Below are positions 39,518 to 52,114 of a stretch of 64,000 nt of DNA, one piece after another. How positions within the stretch are numbered: position 1 is the first letter of the stretch; every line of letters begins with the position of its first letter. The notes beneath the pieces were generated by a model, which saw only the letters and a list, made by a program, of their open reading frames with translations, made no database searches and was not told the DNA's origin. This stretch comes from Lepiota brunneoincarnata. Taxonomy: Eukaryota; Basidiomycota; Agaricomycetes; Agaricales; Agaricaceae. The position numbers and the translations under genes are program-made. The DNA lies in assembly GCA_023014365.1 (NCBI GenBank), contig JAEBUN010000007.1:1612001-1676000 (forward strand), read 5' to 3'.

Positions 39518-42210
39518 CTATGAATGACGATAAGGGACATAGTATGTCCAGCTCCGAGACCCGTCTGTTGCCTTGAAATCATACATGAGACACAGGCAGC
39601 TCGCATTTCCGAACAGCAGGACCGGGGTATCTGGCGAGTTCTCTTGAACAAGCCGCAGGTCGCGAAGGACCCGTTGCAGAAATTCATTGCGATCTGGAGG
39701 GAGTCTTGTACCACCAGTATTTATATTCGGAATCATAGTCCACCTGTACAGGGGCACTACGATCAGCGTACAATACTACACCAGACCCACTATTACCTCA
39801 CCAGTTCACGACCCTAACCACTTGCCGAAGATTACCGGCAGGCTCAGGTCCCTTGACAAATGTCACCTTCGCAGCGGACATATGTATCACGTGTTTTTTC
39901 GATGTTGGCGAGGTTGAGCAATCCGATTGGTATTTCTTGAAGCAAGTTCAGTCTTTCGAGCTCAGCCCGTATCTCCGGGTTCTGGATGGATCATGGGATA
40001 GCTAAGAGATACGTTGATGGGAGAGGCCAGGAAAACGTACGAGTCGATGTTGCATACTATGGAGGAACTGAATTTGATATTTGACTTTGCTTTGCCTGAG
40101 GAGCCGCGAATCAACAAAATTGAATGTTCTAGCAATCTGGGTGATGCCCGGGTCTTGCAATGTCGACAGCATGGAATCAGAATCACGTTGCTCGAGGAGC
40201 CCCGTAAAACACCAGGCCGCGTGGTTGTAAAGGGTTTGTCGTACAGCTTCGTCCTCGATAGTGTCCCAGGAAAGAACCACATCCTCAACAGGGATGGCCA
40301 CCCCCACCTTAGGCGGGCATACCTGTATACACCAAGAAGATGAGATCAACCCGGGGGCAGCCGGAACTGAACTCACTTGAGTGGGCCTCCTTCAAGATTC
40401 TTAGACTACATGTCAGTTCTTGTTGTCGCATGGAGACAGCGCTGATATGAAACTCGTGTGACCGGCTGGAGTCGTTAAGATATTCATAGAAGGATTGGTG
40501 GTGAAAAGTCAATTGTCGTTGTTCAGCTTCTTCGGGCGGTGGAATAGTGAGGATGGAATGAAGCCGATGGAGGGCACCATACGTGTCTTCAGGTGTCATG
40601 CTCGTCCAATTGCACAGAAAGACCAGATTGTGGTCTACAGATCCGCCGAGGTTTTGTCGTAGAAGAAGGTGATTTGTAAGTAGTGCATGCGTATCAGGAA
40701 ATATGCCTCCCGGAATTTGGGAGAGTATACATGTATAGAGTGCATCGAGGTGAGCCAGTGGATGGGTTCTCCCTTTGGATGGCTGCAGCGAAGCTTTGTT
40801 GATGGCCGCAAGCAACAACGTAAGTCCAGCAATAGGGTTTCTAAATGCCGGGTCACCAATGAACTTGATTGCGGTTGAGGCGTATGCGAACTACCCGGCT
40901 GCAGCGGCGGTGATTGTCAGAAACTCGTCCTCAGTCGGCCACTGAGGTCTAAGTCGCGCAACAGGATCATCTTGCTGGATCCTCTCAAACTCTTCTCGCA
41001 AGTAACACTCAACATCAGCGCAAGCTTCATCGGAGTCGATCGGAACCTCCTCCCTCTCATAGCTAGGCAAGACGTTCTTGCGAGAGAACATGGCTTGTAG
41101 ATGGGATTCAGGGCGGCTTGCAATGACCCAGACGAGAGGCACATCGGGATACGTAAGGGAAAAGGACGATATAAGTCTGATGATTTCACATTGTGCATGG
41201 TCGCCCTCGCATTCGTCCAGGCCGTCTAAGAATATCCACAGTTCACCGAGCTCCTCACATATCCCGTGGTGAACAAATGGCTCAACGATGAGTCTCACAA
41301 ACTGCGTCCCCATCGCTTTCTCTGGTAAGTCAGGATCAGAAACGAACTCCTGTAGGACGAAGTCACGATAAGGAGGGTATTGAATCCCAATTTGGTACGC
41401 GATGGTGATGATGACTTGCGAAGGGTTATTACGTCCATTGGGCCTTGAGAAGAAAAGAGTGGCACCCAATCTCAGGCTGGGAGACATGGCTACAAACTCG
41501 GCGAGAGTTTGCATGATAGCGGATTTACCACCACCAGCAGAGCCAACAAGCCAGAGGATCCGCTTCTGGCGCTGGGTATCGTGGAACCAGCGCTTGATCT
41601 TTTCCACGATACTCTTCCGAGTACCGGGGTGGCACAGAGGGGGGGGTTCTCGGGCAGAAGAGTCGAACTCTGCGCCCCGAATTGTGTAATTTACAAGGTC
41701 CTTCATCGCTGGTACAGATGGCTCTGAGTCAGTGGTATGACCCCGTGTCTACAGCATGGCGACTCTCACCTTGTTTGACATCGTGGTGGTTGATATTCAT
41801 GACTGGATTTTGTAAAGTGCAATAGCTAGCATTAGAAAAAAAACCGGGGGGACTGGTTCGGGCATGTCCTGTACGTTGACGGTCCGGGAATCCGAGTCGT
41901 TCAAGGGTTTTCGGAGTGATCGCGCTCCTTGCGTGGCTCGAAACATCGTCGGCTGCCAGTCGTTGACTGCTAGGGGTTCCGGGGTGTTCAAAGATTGTGA
42001 TGGCAGCCTGTTGGGGTACTGGCGGGGTACTAGCAGGGCGAGTTTCAGCGTTGAATTCCTCGAGCTTCTCCCGTGAACGCCGATATCCAAGCCACTTGAG
42101 GACTTTGAGGGAGAAACGAATGATGCCTCGTCTTTCGAGGCCTGGCGAGGGGTCCTTGTTCCCTTCTAGCCGACATAGGCGAGAGTGATCGGAAGAGTCA
42201 TAGGCGAGGT
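39518..42210 (-). pseudogene. NACHT P-loop NTPase (NLR-like), copy D, nonsense codon
   Basis: The most diverged long copy. Walker A reads GSAGGGKSAIMQ near 41,535; Walker B WIFLDGLDECEG near 41,230; PPPLCHPGTR precedes the domain. A TAG at 40,891-40,893 replaces the Leu of the copy B block AVGLFAYAS, after which the family sequence continues in frame (NPIAGLTLLLAAI, HPLAHLDALYTCILS). It has one intron more than B (between VMNINHHDVKQ and AMKDLVNYTI, about 41,707-41,770). Exon 1/exon 2 border near 40,330-40,380. No clear ATG at the 5' end (about 42,200). Unlike the other copies its main lesion is a substitution, so it is a sound pseudogene call unless the stop is a base-call error. Confidence 0.8.
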
Positions 42211-43024
42211 AGATGGAAGGTGAGAGAATGCTCTAAATAAATTGCCATGCTGTGTCGTCGTACCTGTGAACCGGCGTCAATAATGAGTTGCGGAACGTGA
42301 CTTAGAGTCACGTGCTCTCGTCTTTATATTTTTTTTTATTCTAGCGATTTGATTCAACTCGTAGTCACGTCCTACAAATCAGTGCAGGACCCATCAAACT
42401 CATTCAAACTCAGCGTGCCTTCACTCGGCAAGCATGGAGCGTGACATAGGTCAAAGATTTCCTGGCTCCCCTCCAGCTTAACCTTTGGGCAAAAAAAGGC
42501 ACAAGGACGAATGAAATTCCTTCATATATATGCCGTCAGAAAATAATATGGCCTGTCCTCAGTCAAACATGAGATTCGATCATGCGAGAAATGTCCAGTC
42601 AGAAGCTATAAGCACGAGATTTCATACACAGGCCGTTGTTGTCATGGGCACATTGTAACTGGACAGATCAACAATTGGCACTCGGTAGACCCCTTAACAA
42701 AGCCGCGCGAATGTTCACACCCATCGCTGGTGCCAAGGTCGCCGGTGACCCGGGTAGGACACAGAAACTGGATGGCGCATGCCACATGTCATTGTTACAT
42801 TGTGCTCGCGCATTGGGAATGAGTTTCCCTGAGGTCTAAGCTCCAACCACGAAGGTGGTCAAGGCCCAAACGCATCTTAATTTATGGTGTCCATGAAGAC
42901 AGGGCCACCGTTGCACCGTGGCTAGCTTTGCGGTAGCACAATGTGGCTTCGCTCCATATAAAAAAACAACGTCCCCCAAGCGTAAAGCCTCGCTCTTCTC
43001 CCTCCCCTCGATCTTACAAACATC
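42211..43024. other. Intergenic, upstream of the F-box/LRR-like gene
   Basis: No recognised gene; probably holds the promoter of the gene at 43,025. Confidence 0.45.
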
Positions 43025-44646
43025 ATGGTTGCACCTACAATTGCTCTCTGCCATTTAATCTCTCCCGTCCTCCCCGCGGAAATCGTCAGCCTCATCGTCA
43101 GGGATGCAGAACATGGTGATCTCAAGAACTTCTCACTTATCTCATGGGCATGGACAGGACCTTGTCAGGAGGCGCTCTTTTCCACGCTCTATATTAACCC
43201 GAGGAAGGATAATCCGTTGTACGACGAGTTAGAAGGAAAGAGACGCGCTTGGCTGGGGCGGTGCATTAAGAATCTCGTTTTCCGCGAGAAACGTTCCTCC
43301 AGGAGTATCGAAGAAATGGAAGAAAGAATGGGTTTTGGATGGAAAGGATGTCTTCACGGGGCCTGGGATGAATCAAACGAGCTATTCGAGCAATACATCC
43401 AATTTCCAGGAGAGAGTGACACGGAGAATGAAGAGGAAATGGATGGAGACGCGTCAGAGGGAAGAGGACAGGCCATCTGCGAGGACGTAGAAAATGCGAT
43501 GGGAACGACCCGACTTGGATTCAATGGATTGTATCCTCCTGATAGCGAGGATCGAGTTGAGAAGGGCGTGCATCCAAGGTTCCCCACCTTCCTTCGTTCA
43601 CTCGAGTGCTTGGTATCCCTCTTCATCTCTAGCTCTGGCATTCACTGGACAAGGCTCTCTCTCTCGGCCATCGAAGCGTTTTTGCATGCATTCAGTCGAC
43701 CCACCTTCAAGCATCTAGAAGTCAACGCAGAGTACTCGCAACTTCCATATGTTTTGCTCCCCTTTTGCTACAACTTGGAGACATTAACCATCAGCTCGGA
43801 GTCCCAAGGATGCGATGAGTATGTAACGGTTCCTCGCTGGCCGCCAGTCATGGAAAGGTCGAACTACAACCTTGCGGACAAACCACCTGTGCGGATCAAA
43901 TCCCTGAGCCTGTCAGGTATCAGTGCAATCCACGCATTCACGACAACCATAGTGGACAATCCGACGAAATCGGACAAGACTGCTTCACTGGACAGGCTTT
44001 GCAAAGTACACCTGATTTATGAGCAGGACACATGCGACTCTCCAGAACACGACGAGCCGGTCATTTGTGAGGAATGGGTGGGAGACTTTTTGCGGGCCTT
44101 TGGTAGCTCTGTGGGGAGTTTGACTCTGGACCATGGACAGCAATGTGAGTTACTCTCTTCTTCTTCCAATTCTTAATACTAAATATGCAACTGGAAATAG
44201 ACGATCATCACCCCATTCCTGAAGCTAGTGTCCAGTGTTTGACCGATCTACGCGTATTGAACTTGGGATTTTGGTGCACTCACCTTAATCCTGATGAAAT
44301 AAGGTCAGCGGCGGAGTGGTTTCGTCCATTCCTCCTCAATCTGGGTGCACCAGATCTGCTTGAGGTGTTACAGTTACGTTTCGAGGCGTTCGAAACGCAC
44401 CTTAAAGTCAGATTCGATGGGGAGGACCTCATGGATAGCGTCAACGAATTCTTCCATATACTAGAGAGCGTGCTGCAAAGCAGGTTCGCAAGGCTCAAAT
44501 CCCTTCACATCTACATGTATCTCGTTGCTAAGCTGCCAGAGGACGGCGATATGTATGGTATATTTCTCAGGTACCCGCAGTCGGCCAAGACGAAGCTCCA
44601 ACTCTTACTGAAGGGGGTAGACGTACAAGTGCATTTCGAGCTCTGA
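43025..44646 (+). CDS. F-box-like/LRR-like protein
   Basis: Two exons, 43,025-44,144 and 44,201-44,646, GT-AG intron of 56 bases; 1,566 bases, 521 residues, intact. The N-terminus has the form of a mushroom F-box: ISPVLPAEIVSLIVRD, then LKNFSLISWAWTGPCQEALF. An acidic linker near residue 140, then leucine-rich stretches (LRSLECLVSLFIS, LRVLNLGFWC, LLEVLQLRFEAFE) like a degenerate LRR fold. F-box proteins bring targets to SCF ubiquitin ligases; the target is unknown. It is not closely like the F-box genes at 53-60 kb. Confidence 0.75.
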
Positions 44647-45342
44647 CCGATCAGGTCCAACTTTTTTGTTTAGCTCGTTCATAATAAAGTTCTCTTAGAC
44701 AACGCTTTCCCTGTTTACAAGTGATCAGGCAACAAGTGGGAAATTGAACGAGGCATGAGTCGATTGGGTCAAACTCCTTCTCGTAGCTTGGCACAATAAT
44801 CCGAAGGAGAAGCGCACCCGGGCGCATAAGGAAAATGGGCCAAATGGGGGGTTGATAATTTTGTATTTTTTTAAAAAAAGATTTTATATCATTTCATAGT
44901 CCTCGGGGCTTATTCCCCATGTCGGACTTTCTCTAGTTACAGCACAGTGAAATTTTGTATTGTGTACGATTGTTCCGTATTCATCTAAGCTAGACGACCC
45001 CCCGCTGAGCGAATCGTTCGGTAGTGGGTCTGGGACAACTCATGGGTTGGGCTTAGCAACGAACTCGTTCCCATGGGCTAGATTACCAATATAAGGGCTA
45101 CTGGTATTCAACGCCTGCATTCGCGAAATATTCGGGACACATTTGTGCATGTCGTGGATGAGGCTGTCATCCAAGGTATCCAGGAACCATGTTTCCTGGG
45201 AGACCGGGAGCTCCTTATATCCCTCAGATGCTGAGCGCCAGATATCTGATGGGTATTCTATTGTTTGGCCAATCCGGTAAGGCCAGATGTTGCTCAATCA
45301 ATTTTTTGGCACCCGGAACGTTGAGGTTCAACCATCACCGTG
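44647..45342. other. Spacer without a confident gene
   Basis: A - strand ORF (45,040-45,297, 85 residues) is open but unrecognised and lacks support. Confidence 0.4.
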
Positions 45343-47343
45343 ATGTTACAGAGCCAGAGTACGCTCCCTGATTTAGCATACTCATCCAGGTTATCTACAG
45401 CCGCTGCAAAGATTCCATCATCATGCAGCTTGGGCCGAGATGAAAAAGCGATCGGATCGGAGTCGGCGAGTAATACTATTGAATACCGCAATTATCCGGA
45501 TGGAGGATTAAGGGCCTGGTTAATCATTGTAGGGGTACGCACTCTGCCAGCTCCACACCATGATGACATGATTAACGACTATAGCAGACTATGTTCTGCA
45601 CATGTTCAACGTTAGGTGGATGGAATCTGTCCCTGTCTCCCTATGCTCATGCCCCCCTTTGCAGGATTTGGAGTCGTGACCGCGTGGGGTGTGAGCCGCA
45701 GCCTGCCACATGAATCAATCACCTGGTCCTGATAGTTTAATAGGTTTTCCAATCTTACTACGAAACGCATGTCTTGAGAAATTCGTCCCCTTCACAAATG
45801 TGAGCAAAAGAATCCTTTTTGTTCATGCCCCTTCGATGTTAAGTTCTTTTCAAGCGCCTTGGATTGGTTCTGTGCAGGTTGGATTGTCCCATATTTTGGA
45901 ACATGGGATTATCACTAACCGGTTATACAAGTACTCCTTGGTGTTTCTTCCGGGCCAAATCACGGGGAGACTATTTGATTTGGGACACTTCAAAGTCCCA
46001 TTCTTTTTCGGATCTCTTCTTCTGGTAACCGCAACCTTCCTGATCGCACATTGTAAAGAGTATTGGCATTTCTTGCTCTGTCAAGGTTTTGTCGTGGGGG
46101 AAAGTCATATAACCACGCCAACATCCCTACGTATTACTGAAGGTTTTCTTCAGACAGCGTGCGGCATATGCTATGGGCCTATGGTCGGCGTCGCAGGCCA
46201 CTGGTTTAGGAAAAGGCGGGGCCTTGTTCTAGGACTCACATCAGCGGGTTCCTGCGTTGGGGGAACTATTTTCCCAATTGCTGCTCGGAGGCTAATCGGG
46301 ATAATTGGGTATGAGGGTAACAATCTAGTGCTGACCTCATGATGCTAACTTTTGCTCTCTCTAGTTTCCCTTGGACGATGCGTATCATTGGCTTTATCCT
46401 CATCTTCACCCTCGGCATCTCAAACATCGTTCTCGCCAGGCGGCTGCCACCAAAAAACGTGGCGGGTGGCTTTTTCAACCCCAAAGCTTTTGCGAACCCC
46501 CCGTTTACTATATACTGCTTTGCCAACACCGTTGCGTTCCTTGGAATTTATACAGGTATATTTACCATTTTCATATCTCCACCCAAACGAAAAAAAAGAA
46601 TTAACTCAGTGTCACTCCCCCAGTTTTGACCTTTATCGATGTCAGTGCCGTGAAAATGGGTATGTCCCCCGACTTTTCATTCTATTTAGTGAGCATTGCA
46701 AATGCAAGTTCCGGGATCGGCCGACTTGTAACTGGATTAATGGTCGACCGATATGGTATGAGAGTGCCCAATTGTTCATCATCATTGGCTGACTCGTGAA
46801 ATTTGATGTTGTAGGTGGTCCGTTGAACGCCAGGTGCCATTAATGTGATGACGCCAACGACCATTGCTGTAGCAATGATCACCCTTGTGTGGCCATATGC
46901 CACGGGTAAAGGCTCTTTGATCGCTATTTCCATAACCTATGGGTAAGTCTTCTGTGTTGTAAAAAAAAAAAAAAAGTGCAGGGACCGAGCTAACCGGAAA
47001 TCCAGATTCACTTCTTCTGCTTATGTCTCAGCACTCTACATGCCACTCTACAACATGGGAGCCATTGAAGATGTGGGCCGTCGCATGGGTGCTTTGATGG
47101 TATTCATCGCTATCGGTGCACTGGCTGGACCACCTATATCAGGCGCTATCATTGCTGCCGAGACGGGGGGCACCACCAAGGCTGGGAGTTACTACGCAGG
47201 CAAGTGATTTTTTTCCACCCATCTTTTTCCGTCGCCATAGAAAAAACCATCGATGTCTCCCAGGGAGTACCATTCTTCTCGCAGTAATTCTGATGCTCAC
47301 TACTCGACAACTGGTACTGAAGAAATTTTGGGGAAAATTCTGA
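45343..47343 (+). CDS. Monocarboxylate-transporter-like MFS permease, frame disturbed
   Basis: Plasma-membrane type MFS protein of the MCT group. ATG 45,343; a polar N-terminus leads to NYPDGGLRAWLIIVG, the usual start of fungal MCT proteins. Later exons: SSFQAPWIGSVQ, PGQITGRLFDLGHFKVPFFF (start of TM2 region), CYGPMVGVAGHWFRKRRGLV, GLTSAGSCVGGTIFP (conserved glycine pattern), RIIGFILIFTLG, ANTVAFLGIYT, SIANASSGIGRL, VWPYATGKGSLIA, LYMPLYNMGAIEDVGRRMG, IGALAGPPISGAII, end LVLKKFWGKF. Many introns of about 50 bases. One extra base near 46,838 seems to break the frame. The last intron appears to start with GC. Substrate unknown. Confidence 0.75.
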
Positions 47344-49358
47344 CTGGTGCATGAAGGTGAATCGTCACATAAAACACCATTGAAAGGGGTTCTGTGTATA
47401 TACTAGAGGGCCCTACATAAAGTCGTTTTAAAATTCATTGGTCATCCACATAGATCCGAATAATGATGTATCAATGCCTACTGATAGGGGGAGGTACACA
47501 AACCTTTAGGCTGTGCCTGGTATCATTTCCGGACGTGGCAAGGTGGTCTCACACGGGAGCAGAGTTCCGTTCCTACTCTTGAGTGTACGACGACATAAGG
47601 CTGTGGAGGCAGAATTTGCAGTGGGGAAAGAAGCCCTTTTCCCCGTTTGACGCTGCAGGGAAGGGAAGCTGTAATCATAGATCAATGCTGATTACCACAT
47701 GGGAACCCGGCCGCTCAGATCTCTCGACTATCTGTACCCCGCAATCCGTCCAACAACAGGAATAAAAAAAGAGGCGCACTGCATCCCACAGCACCTCATC
47801 AATCAGCTCACGAAAGGCTCATAGATATCCACTGCGGGCGGGGAAGGGAGCTTACACTCGTATCATGGACAGCAATCAGTGCAACACACAGGTTTTTTTT
47901 GAGTCACCGAAATGTTCCAAGTTAACCCCTCCCTCGGTTAGGGACACGATCTGGGGCGGGGCATGTCGTTTCACAAGCGCCCACATGCAAATCATACCTC
48001 ATTTGGATAGGACCAATACAGGTCACGTCGCTCCAGATCCGCGTGGTGAGAGAAAAGGAAGATAAGCAGACACGTGTTGAGCGTAAGTAATAATAGCCGC
48101 ACAATATGCAATCAGTTCCTGGGTTGCTCTTGTCCGTCTGCCCAGAAATAGGGCTGTGGAGAAGACGGCGTTGTTTGAGTTCAGTAGTGCATAGCAAGCA
48201 GTACCCACTATCCGATGAAACAACGAGCCTTTCGTGGTAGGCGCACGATCATACCATTATCAATCTACGGGTTGATTTCCGAAGGTCGATCAAATTCTGG
48301 CGCTTATGGGGTACAGGTTCCGTGTGATGGTAAGTCAGTAGCGAGCAACGTGGGGGTGGTGGGTGGGCTTGCTATATTTGGGTGAGGGGGTTGCTGGTAG
48401 GTTGTTCTCTGCATTTGGGGGAAGTGGATGAGCTGGGGAGTTTGCATAGTTCTGGGGAAGAACAGGTATACCGTATGGTCGGCTAAGGGTCTCAGGAGCC
48501 AGGGCTCTTAACCGCCGATCAGTTTTTTGGGTTTACTGACGCCAGAGAACCCCCCTCATCAGTCCTCACTATCATCCAGAAGTTCCCTAGTTCTGAGCGT
48601 CAATCAACTCACGATGCCCATGTGTTTTGATGACCAATTTCTGCTGCCGGGTATGGGTAAGTTCGGATCGAGAGAGAGAGAGAGAGTCAGATTGCGGTCT
48701 TTGTGTGTTTCGTGGCGGCTCTTTCGAGGGCGCATTACTATCGTTGACTCGACCCTGAGCTAAGTTAGATTGACAGAGCCCGAGCCCGAGTCTGTGGGCA
48801 TAAGTGTGCGCCAATCCTCGAGGATGGCTCGGGGTAAGCATTTACTAGATTTTTTACCAGTTTTAGCGCCCTCGGTTGTGCCAGTGCACTATGCTGAGTT
48901 GAGTACGATGCGGTGGGCTGGGGGTGGCATTGATTGTTGTGTGCGGATGAGGCGTGGAGGATTGACTTTTTGGGAGTCAGGGTGGTTCGGGAAGGAAGAG
49001 GAAAAGGGGAACGTGAGGTGATAGAAATTCGGAAGTGGGTTGGAACCCGTGGGTGTTCCGGAAAGGGTCAACTCGGGTAACGATGATTGGTAAGCATAAG
49101 TTTCGGGTGGGTTAACTATCCCCTCGGCATTGTTGCCTCGTAGTAGTATTACTGATTGACCTGTGCGAAGTGAGTCATAGGTGTATACGGTTGGCAAGGG
49201 ACAGTTGATTCGTATAGCTCTCTGACCCTTTTCGAGCATGAAACAGCTTAGACAATCATCTTTTCTGAGCCTCATGGTTGTGCAGCGTGTTGGGTAAGAA
49301 ACAGCTTCCAGAAGCAGTGGTCCCAAAGCGGTTACTAATTACTACACACACACAACTA
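47344..49358. other. Intergenic of about 2 kb
   Basis: No gene recognised. Contains G-rich stretches on the + strand near 48,340-48,460 and a short GA repeat near 48,671. Confidence 0.5.
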
Positions 49359-50098
49359 CTAAGCGCTTCCATCATCGCGAGTAAACATGAAGTCAGTTCG
49401 GAGTGTATACTTGAGACCCTGCACAACATCCTCGCCGCTATGCCATAAGCCACGCTGTTGGAAGATGAGGACACGACCCGGCAGAGCCTCAACATCATAG
49501 TAGCGCTTGTGGTCTGCACTCCAGAATCGGGTAGCTCCACCTTGCATATCTGGGTTGCCGAGATAGATCTGGAGTGTGACAAGGGACTTGCGGCCATCGG
49601 GGAGCTCGAGTTGCCCGTCGCAGTGTTTGCGAAAGTAGTTGCCTGGACCGTATCGGAGGAAACTGAGTCGTTCGTTGAGGCTGTGGAAGCGTCATTACTA
49701 GCGTGAAAGGAAGCGGAAAGGTTGGGAATATACCCGAGCAGTGTGAATTTGACCTTGTTAGGTGCAGACGGTCCGATGATGTTCCGACTCGAGCCAGTGC
49801 CGGGCACAAGCTGTCGAATGTCGTGGACGAAAGGTCGAATCTTCTGGAAGAGCTTCGCAGCAGCGTCGTGGTCAAAGCGGAGGATGCGTTCGCTGTTGCG
49901 ATAGGAAGTGTCAATGTAGTTCTGTGCTGGACCGAGGCCGTAGTGGACGGCGGCTTGTGTCCAGGAGTGATCGGACTGGGCGAGAGCGATGAGAGCGGCA
50001 CATTCAGCTGGAGAAAAGAGGTTGTCGATGATTTTGCAATAACAATTTGTGTACTCGGGGAGGGGAGTTGAGTCAAAGTTGAGGAGATAGCGATCCAT
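49359..50098 (-). CDS. 2-oxoglutarate/Fe(II) dioxygenase, prolyl 4-hydroxylase-like
   Basis: Two exons, 49,734-50,098 and 49,359-49,680, with a 53-base GT-AG intron; 687 bases, 228 residues, intact. ATG at 50,096-50,098. Begins MDRYLLNFDSTPLPEY. Conserved: ALIALAQSDHSW, NSERILRFD, then in exon 2 LSFLRYGPGNYFRKHCDG with the iron ligands His-x-Asp, LVTLQIYLGN, GGATRFW, GRVLIFQQRGLWHSGEDV with the second His, and KYTLRTDFMF with the Arg for 2-oxoglutarate. No signal peptide, so a cytosolic or nuclear enzyme is likely; substrate unknown. Divergent from the gene at 50,181, with only 82 bases between the ATGs. Confidence 0.88.
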
Positions 50099-50180
50099 GA
50101 GAGGTGAGGCAGTGCTGTGACCGGGTTGTAACAAGAGTATTTATTAGGAGCTCTCCCTCACTCTCTCCCCCTCTTTCGTC
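50099..50180. promoter_or_regulatory. Shared promoter between divergent genes
   Basis: 82 bases between two ATGs facing away from each other. It must hold both leaders and probably the core of both promoters. Pyrimidine-rich near the + strand gene (CTCTCTCCCCCTCTTTC), a frequent fungal start-site signal. Confidence 0.6.
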
Positions 50181-52114
50181 ATGGCTCATTCCAGGGACAT
50201 TCCTCCTCGCAACGAGGTCGAGCTGACGAGAGAGAGGCTGGTCTACGTGCTCGAGTATCTCTCCACCCTCATCCCAGCTTACTTCTCTCGTCCACTCCGT
50301 CTCGTCACACACGGTGGCGCTTGCATGCTCCTCCACCCGGGCCTACACAAACTCGCCCAGCATCAGGCCAACCTCACCCCGAATACACCTCCTCGTCACA
50401 CCACTCGCGACGTTGACTACATCAACCGTTCCTTTGCTACAGAGCTTCTCCAGCTCGGCGTTCCAGATGCCTCTCAAAAGCTCCAGTTGTGCATCCGCCA
50501 GACAGCCACTGCCCTCAAGCTCGGCGCAGATTGGATGAACAGCGATGCTGATATCGCACTCCCGATGGCTACTGCGTACGTCCTCTATCCATATCCTTTC
50601 CCTCCTCGTCCTTATCGATCTCCAGCCCGAATGGGAAACAGTACGACCCTATCTACGACGCTTCCATACAGAAGAACAACGTGGAGCTTCACACCATCTT
50701 CACCTCCAAGAACCGCATGCTCACCCTCGTCAGTGTCGCTCCTTTCTGGGCTGTCGCCCTAAAGCTCGTCAGATATACCAAGTGGGACCCCGGCGATATC
50801 TGTCTCTTGCTCAAGTGAGTAATCTCTTTTTGTTCTCCTTGTCAACACGGGCGCCAGAACGTTGGACATCATCTCTATTTAGACGCCATGTTTTAAGCGC
50901 TGTGGGGTAGCGCTCGGCTGTTGTAACAAACGCCCAGAACTGTTACTCTCTCAAGACTACACCACCCCTCTGTTACCCATACTAACACCTCCCACTCTTC
51001 TAGATATGGCACCGTACTCTCCGGTACCCAGTGGTCAGCTGACATGCTTGAGCGTTGGCTGACAACATTCTGCTGGACAATGAACTATGCCAACTATGAC
51101 TCCCAACGCAGGGCTGATATGCACAAACGCATTAACCACGCAATCCAAATGGTCAACATGTGGGGTTCTCAACCGGGTTCGGACCCAGACCACGCCGACG
51201 CTGGACATTCATTGAAGAAGCGACCCAGTGCAGACACCGCCATGGGCGCTGGTGGGTTGGACAAGACACATGCGGAATGGGGCGGAGGTGATCGGAATGG
51301 TTGGGAGGCGACGTTTGTTTGGAATTGGAACAAGACGAATTCTCCTCCGAGACAGATTCATCACCAGAAACAATTGACAGGTCATCCTCCTCCACCGCCT
51401 CAACCGGCCAACCCGGCCACTCATGCGCACCCGATCTCACACTCGGCTATACCACCCCCTCCGCATATCACTAGTCCGCCACCACAACATGTCACCAGTC
51501 CGCCGCCACCCTCGATGCATTCCCATCAGCGGTCTATTTCACATCAGCAGTCGATGTCACATCTCCCACCACCCCCACCGCCTAATACCTCTACTAGACG
51601 CAACCCCAATGACTTACTCTCCCTGCCGCAAAACATCGCAGAATGGTCTGTGGAACGACACAGGAGTAGGAGCAGGGGTAAAAACCACAGCCCACATCCT
51701 AGTCCGTCCGGACATCGACGCGACCCGTCGAGGGAACCAGAGATCTATGTCCCTCCTATGGATTCCGATTACGAAAATTCCGATCATGTGTATGGATACG
51801 CGTATGACGAAAAGTACAATGAACACCAGGGACATTTGAGTGTTCCTACTCCTCCCAAGACCCGTCATCGATCGTCGCATTCGCATTCGTTTGGGTATAA
51901 TACCACCAACACTGCTCAGGCTGCCGCTGTACATTCACCCCCGCCGTATCCGGGATCGTATCATGCCGAGGATTTTGATCGACAACTTGGGTCATTGTTA
52001 TATCAGAGTTCGCGAGCTGCTGTCCATCATCCTTCTCATACCCATCACAGAGCGTGGCGAGGAGAAGTGCCTGATCTCAAAGCAGAAACCCAAAACCAAA
52101 ACCGTAGAAAGTAG
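50181..52114 (+). CDS. Conserved protein of unknown function, low-complexity C-terminus
   Basis: Three exons, 50,181-50,575, 50,626-50,814 and 51,004-52,114; 1,695 bases, 564 residues. The N-terminal about 270 residues look globular and well ordered: LVTHGGACMLLHPGLHKL, TRDVDYINRSF, ALKLGADWMNSDADIALPMA, YDPIYDASIQ, HTIFTSKNRMLTLVS, FWAVALKLVRYTKWDPGDI, YGTVLSGTQWSADMLERWL. I recall this layout as common in basidiomycetes, but cannot name the family; the GGA and DxD-like parts recall nucleotidyltransferase folds (weak idea). The rest is Pro/His/Ser-rich. An open frame one base on continues from about 52,060 to 52,823. Confidence 0.7.

Noticed and set aside
45040..45297. 85-residue - strand ORF
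   Set aside because: Open but without recognised domain or neighbours; it may be a relic, but I cannot support it as a gene.
48340..48460. G-quadruplex region
   Set aside because: G-rich on the + strand, but runs are uneven and no link to a gene is visible; not enough to call.
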